From JANOGU01 sp964499865 (GTDB taxonomy: Bacteria > Pseudomonadota > Alphaproteobacteria > Rhodobacterales > Rhodobacteraceae): a stretch of 32,018 bases of DNA. Made by a program: the position numbers and the translations under genes. The stretch lies in assembly GCA_964499865.1 (NCBI GenBank), contig CAZCPY010000021.1, forward strand, positions 1 to 32,018, read 5' to 3'. The notes under the pieces were generated by a model. It was not told the origin of the DNA. It ran no database searches and saw nothing but the letters and a program-made list of their open reading frames with translations. Shown here one piece after another: positions 30,721-32,018 of the stretch (positions are counted from its first letter, which is position 1; every line of letters begins with the position of its first letter).

Positions 30721-32018
30721 TGCGCCTCGACCGGCTGGACCTCGTGCGCTACGGCCGCTTCACCGACCTGCGGCTGGCCTTCCCGCCGCCCGTGCCGGGG
30801 GCGCCCGACCTGCACCTGGTCTACGGGCCGAACGAGGCGGGCAAGTCCACGCTGTTTTCCGCCTGGCTGGACCTGCTGTACGGCATCCCGCCGCAATCGC
30901 CCTATGCGTATCAGCACCCCGGGCCCACGATGCGGATCGGCGCGCGGCTGACCGGGGCCACGGCGCCGGAGGTGGTGCGCGTCAAGCGCGCGGGTCCGAG
31001 CCTGCTCGACCCGCACGACGCGCCCCTGCCCGAGGCGGCGCTGCAGGCGGCGCTGGCGGGCCTCGCGCGGGACGGCTACCGGGCGATGTTCTCGCTGGAC
31101 GACGAGACGCTGGTGAACGGCGGCGAGGCGATCCTGGCCAGCCGGGGCGACCTGGGCGAGATGCTGTTTTCGGCCAGCGCGGGGCTGGCGGGGCTGGGGC
31201 CGGACCTTGCGAAGGTGCGGCAGGAGCTGGATGCCTTCCACGCCCCCCGCAAGCAGAAGACCGTCCTTTCGGTGGCCAAGGCGCGGCTGGCCGAGATCGA
31301 CCGCCAGCGGCGCGAGATCGACGTCTCCGCCCCCGCCGCACAAAGGCTGGCAAAGGAGGCGGGCGCGGCGCAGGCCGCGTGGGAGGCGGCCCGCGGGGAC
31401 GAGGCGGCGGCGCAGGCGCGGCTGGCGGCGCTGGCCGAGGCGCTGGCGGTGCGGCCCCTGCAGGCGCGCCTGGCGCGCTTGCGGGACGCGCTTGCGCCGC
31501 TCGAGGGCCTGCCCGAGGCCACCGAGGCCGACCAGGCGGCGCTGCAGGCGATCGAGGCGCGGCTGCAGGGGCTGGAGGGCCAGCTGCGCACCCGCGGCGA
31601 GGCCATCGCGGCGTTGCAGTCGCGGCTGGAGGACGTCGCGCGCGACCCCGACGTGCTGGCGCAGGGCGACCGGATCGCCGAGGCGGCGGGGCTGTACCCG
31701 CTGCACCTGGCCGCGCTGGAGGACCTGCCCCGGCGGCGCGCGCAGCTTGATGCCGCAGAGGCGGGGGTCCGGCGGCTGGCAACGGCGCTGGGGCTGGACG
31801 CGGGCGCGGCGGTGCCGGTGCCTGCGCAGCTGGCGCGTCTGCGGGCCCTGGTTGCGGCGCGCGCCACGCTGCAGGCGGCGCTGGCCGCCGCGCAGGCCGA
31901 GGTTGCCGCCTCGGAGGCGGAGCTTCGCGAGGCGCGGCTGGCCCTGGGCGACGCCGGGGCAGGCGACGACGGCGCGCTGGCGGCGCTGCTGGCCCGGCTG
32001 CGGGCGGACGACCCCGGC
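30720..32018 (+). CDS. YhaN/SbcC-like SMC-type ATPase, 3' end cut by window
   Basis: The first 433 residues of an AAA_27-type ATPase, open to the window edge. After MRLDRLDLVRYGRFTDLRL comes the Walker A loop GPNEAGKST at 36-44. The typical MFSLDDETLVNGGEAILA and LGEMLFSASAGLAGL segments follow. From about residue 195 an Ala/Arg/Glu-rich coiled coil begins (RLAEIDRQRREIDV onward). The ATG overlaps the stop of the YhaO-like gene (TGATG), so they are translationally coupled partners, as in other bacterial YhaO-YhaN pairs. Walker B and the second coiled-coil arm should lie outside. Confidence 0.88.
   Translation, partial: MRLDRLDLVRYGRFTDLRLAFPPPVPGAPDLHLVYGPNEAGKSTLFSAWLDLLYGIPPQSPYAYQHPGPTMRIGARLTGATAPEVVRVKRAGPSLLDPHDAPLPEAALQAALAGLARDGYRAMFSLDDETLVNGGEAILASRGDLGEMLFSASAGLAGLGPDLAKVRQELDAFHAPRKQKTVLSVAKARLAEIDRQRREIDVSAPAAQRLAKEAGAAQAAWEAARGDEAAAQARLAALAEALAVRPLQARLARLRDALAPLEGLPEATEADQAALQAIEARLQGLEGQLRTRGEAIAALQSRLEDVARDPDVLAQGDRIAEAAGLYPLHLAALEDLPRRRAQLDAAEAGVRRLATALGLDAGAAVPVPAQLARLRALVAARATLQAALAAAQAEVAASEAELREARLALGDAGAGDDGALAALLARLRADDPG

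Noticed and set aside
1..32018. Mobile element, prophage or defence island
   Set aside because: No transposase, integrase, phage or toxin-antitoxin gene was seen; composition is even throughout.

Overview
The window is a GC-rich chromosomal segment whose gene content, codon bias and closest recognisable families point to an alphaproteobacterium of the Rhodobacterales (Rhodobacteraceae/Paracoccaceae type). This assignment rests on recognised protein families and intergenic repeat style, not on any marker gene. No rRNA, tRNA, CRISPR array, transposase or phage gene was seen. Almost every base lies in or between ordinary protein genes.

Layout. (1) 1-5922: a rhizopine/methylated-inositol type catabolic cluster. 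On the minus strand are a sugar-binding lipocalin-free periplasmic protein (mocB-like, cut by the window edge), a TIM-barrel isomerase (mocC-like) and a LacI regulator. Divergently, on the plus strand, are a membrane di-iron oxygenase (mocD-like), a Rieske ferredoxin (mocE-like), an unexpected PanB-like protein and a Gfo/Idh/MocA dehydrogenase (mocA-like), stop-to-start coupled. (2) 6100-9398: divergent nadE (NAD+ synthetase) and an exported protein made of 19 MORN repeats. (3) 9654-14080: a minus-strand serine-cycle group, sgaA-mcl-mtkA-mtkB, with a divergent XRE/ScfR-type regulator at 14230-15615. (4) 15702-17191: inositol-monophosphatase family gene and bioY. (5) 17250-19681: gabT-type aminotransferase with a closely coupled ATP-grasp gene. 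(6) 19862-22382: aspC with a small unknown gene, then divergent sdhE and an LdtR-like MarR regulator. (7) 22420-22770: a decayed msrB. (8) 22950-29325: heterotetrameric sarcosine oxidase genes soxB-D-A-G plus an M20 amidohydrolase. (9) 29407-end: a YhaO/YhaN (SbcCD-like) nuclease and ATPase pair, the second cut by the window edge.

A common thread is one-carbon metabolism. The mocDE-type oxygenase is expected to release a one-carbon unit from a methoxy group; sarcosine oxidase makes 5,10-methylene-tetrahydrofolate or formaldehyde; and the serine-cycle enzymes assimilate such units. The PanB-like gene, whose family uses 5,10-methylene-tetrahydrofolate, sits inside the moc-type operon but has lost two conserved active-site residues of PanB. 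That gene is the best candidate here for undescribed biochemistry. Intergenic gaps carry two families of GC-rich palindromic repeats, and the soxB-soxD gap is a chain of hairpins.
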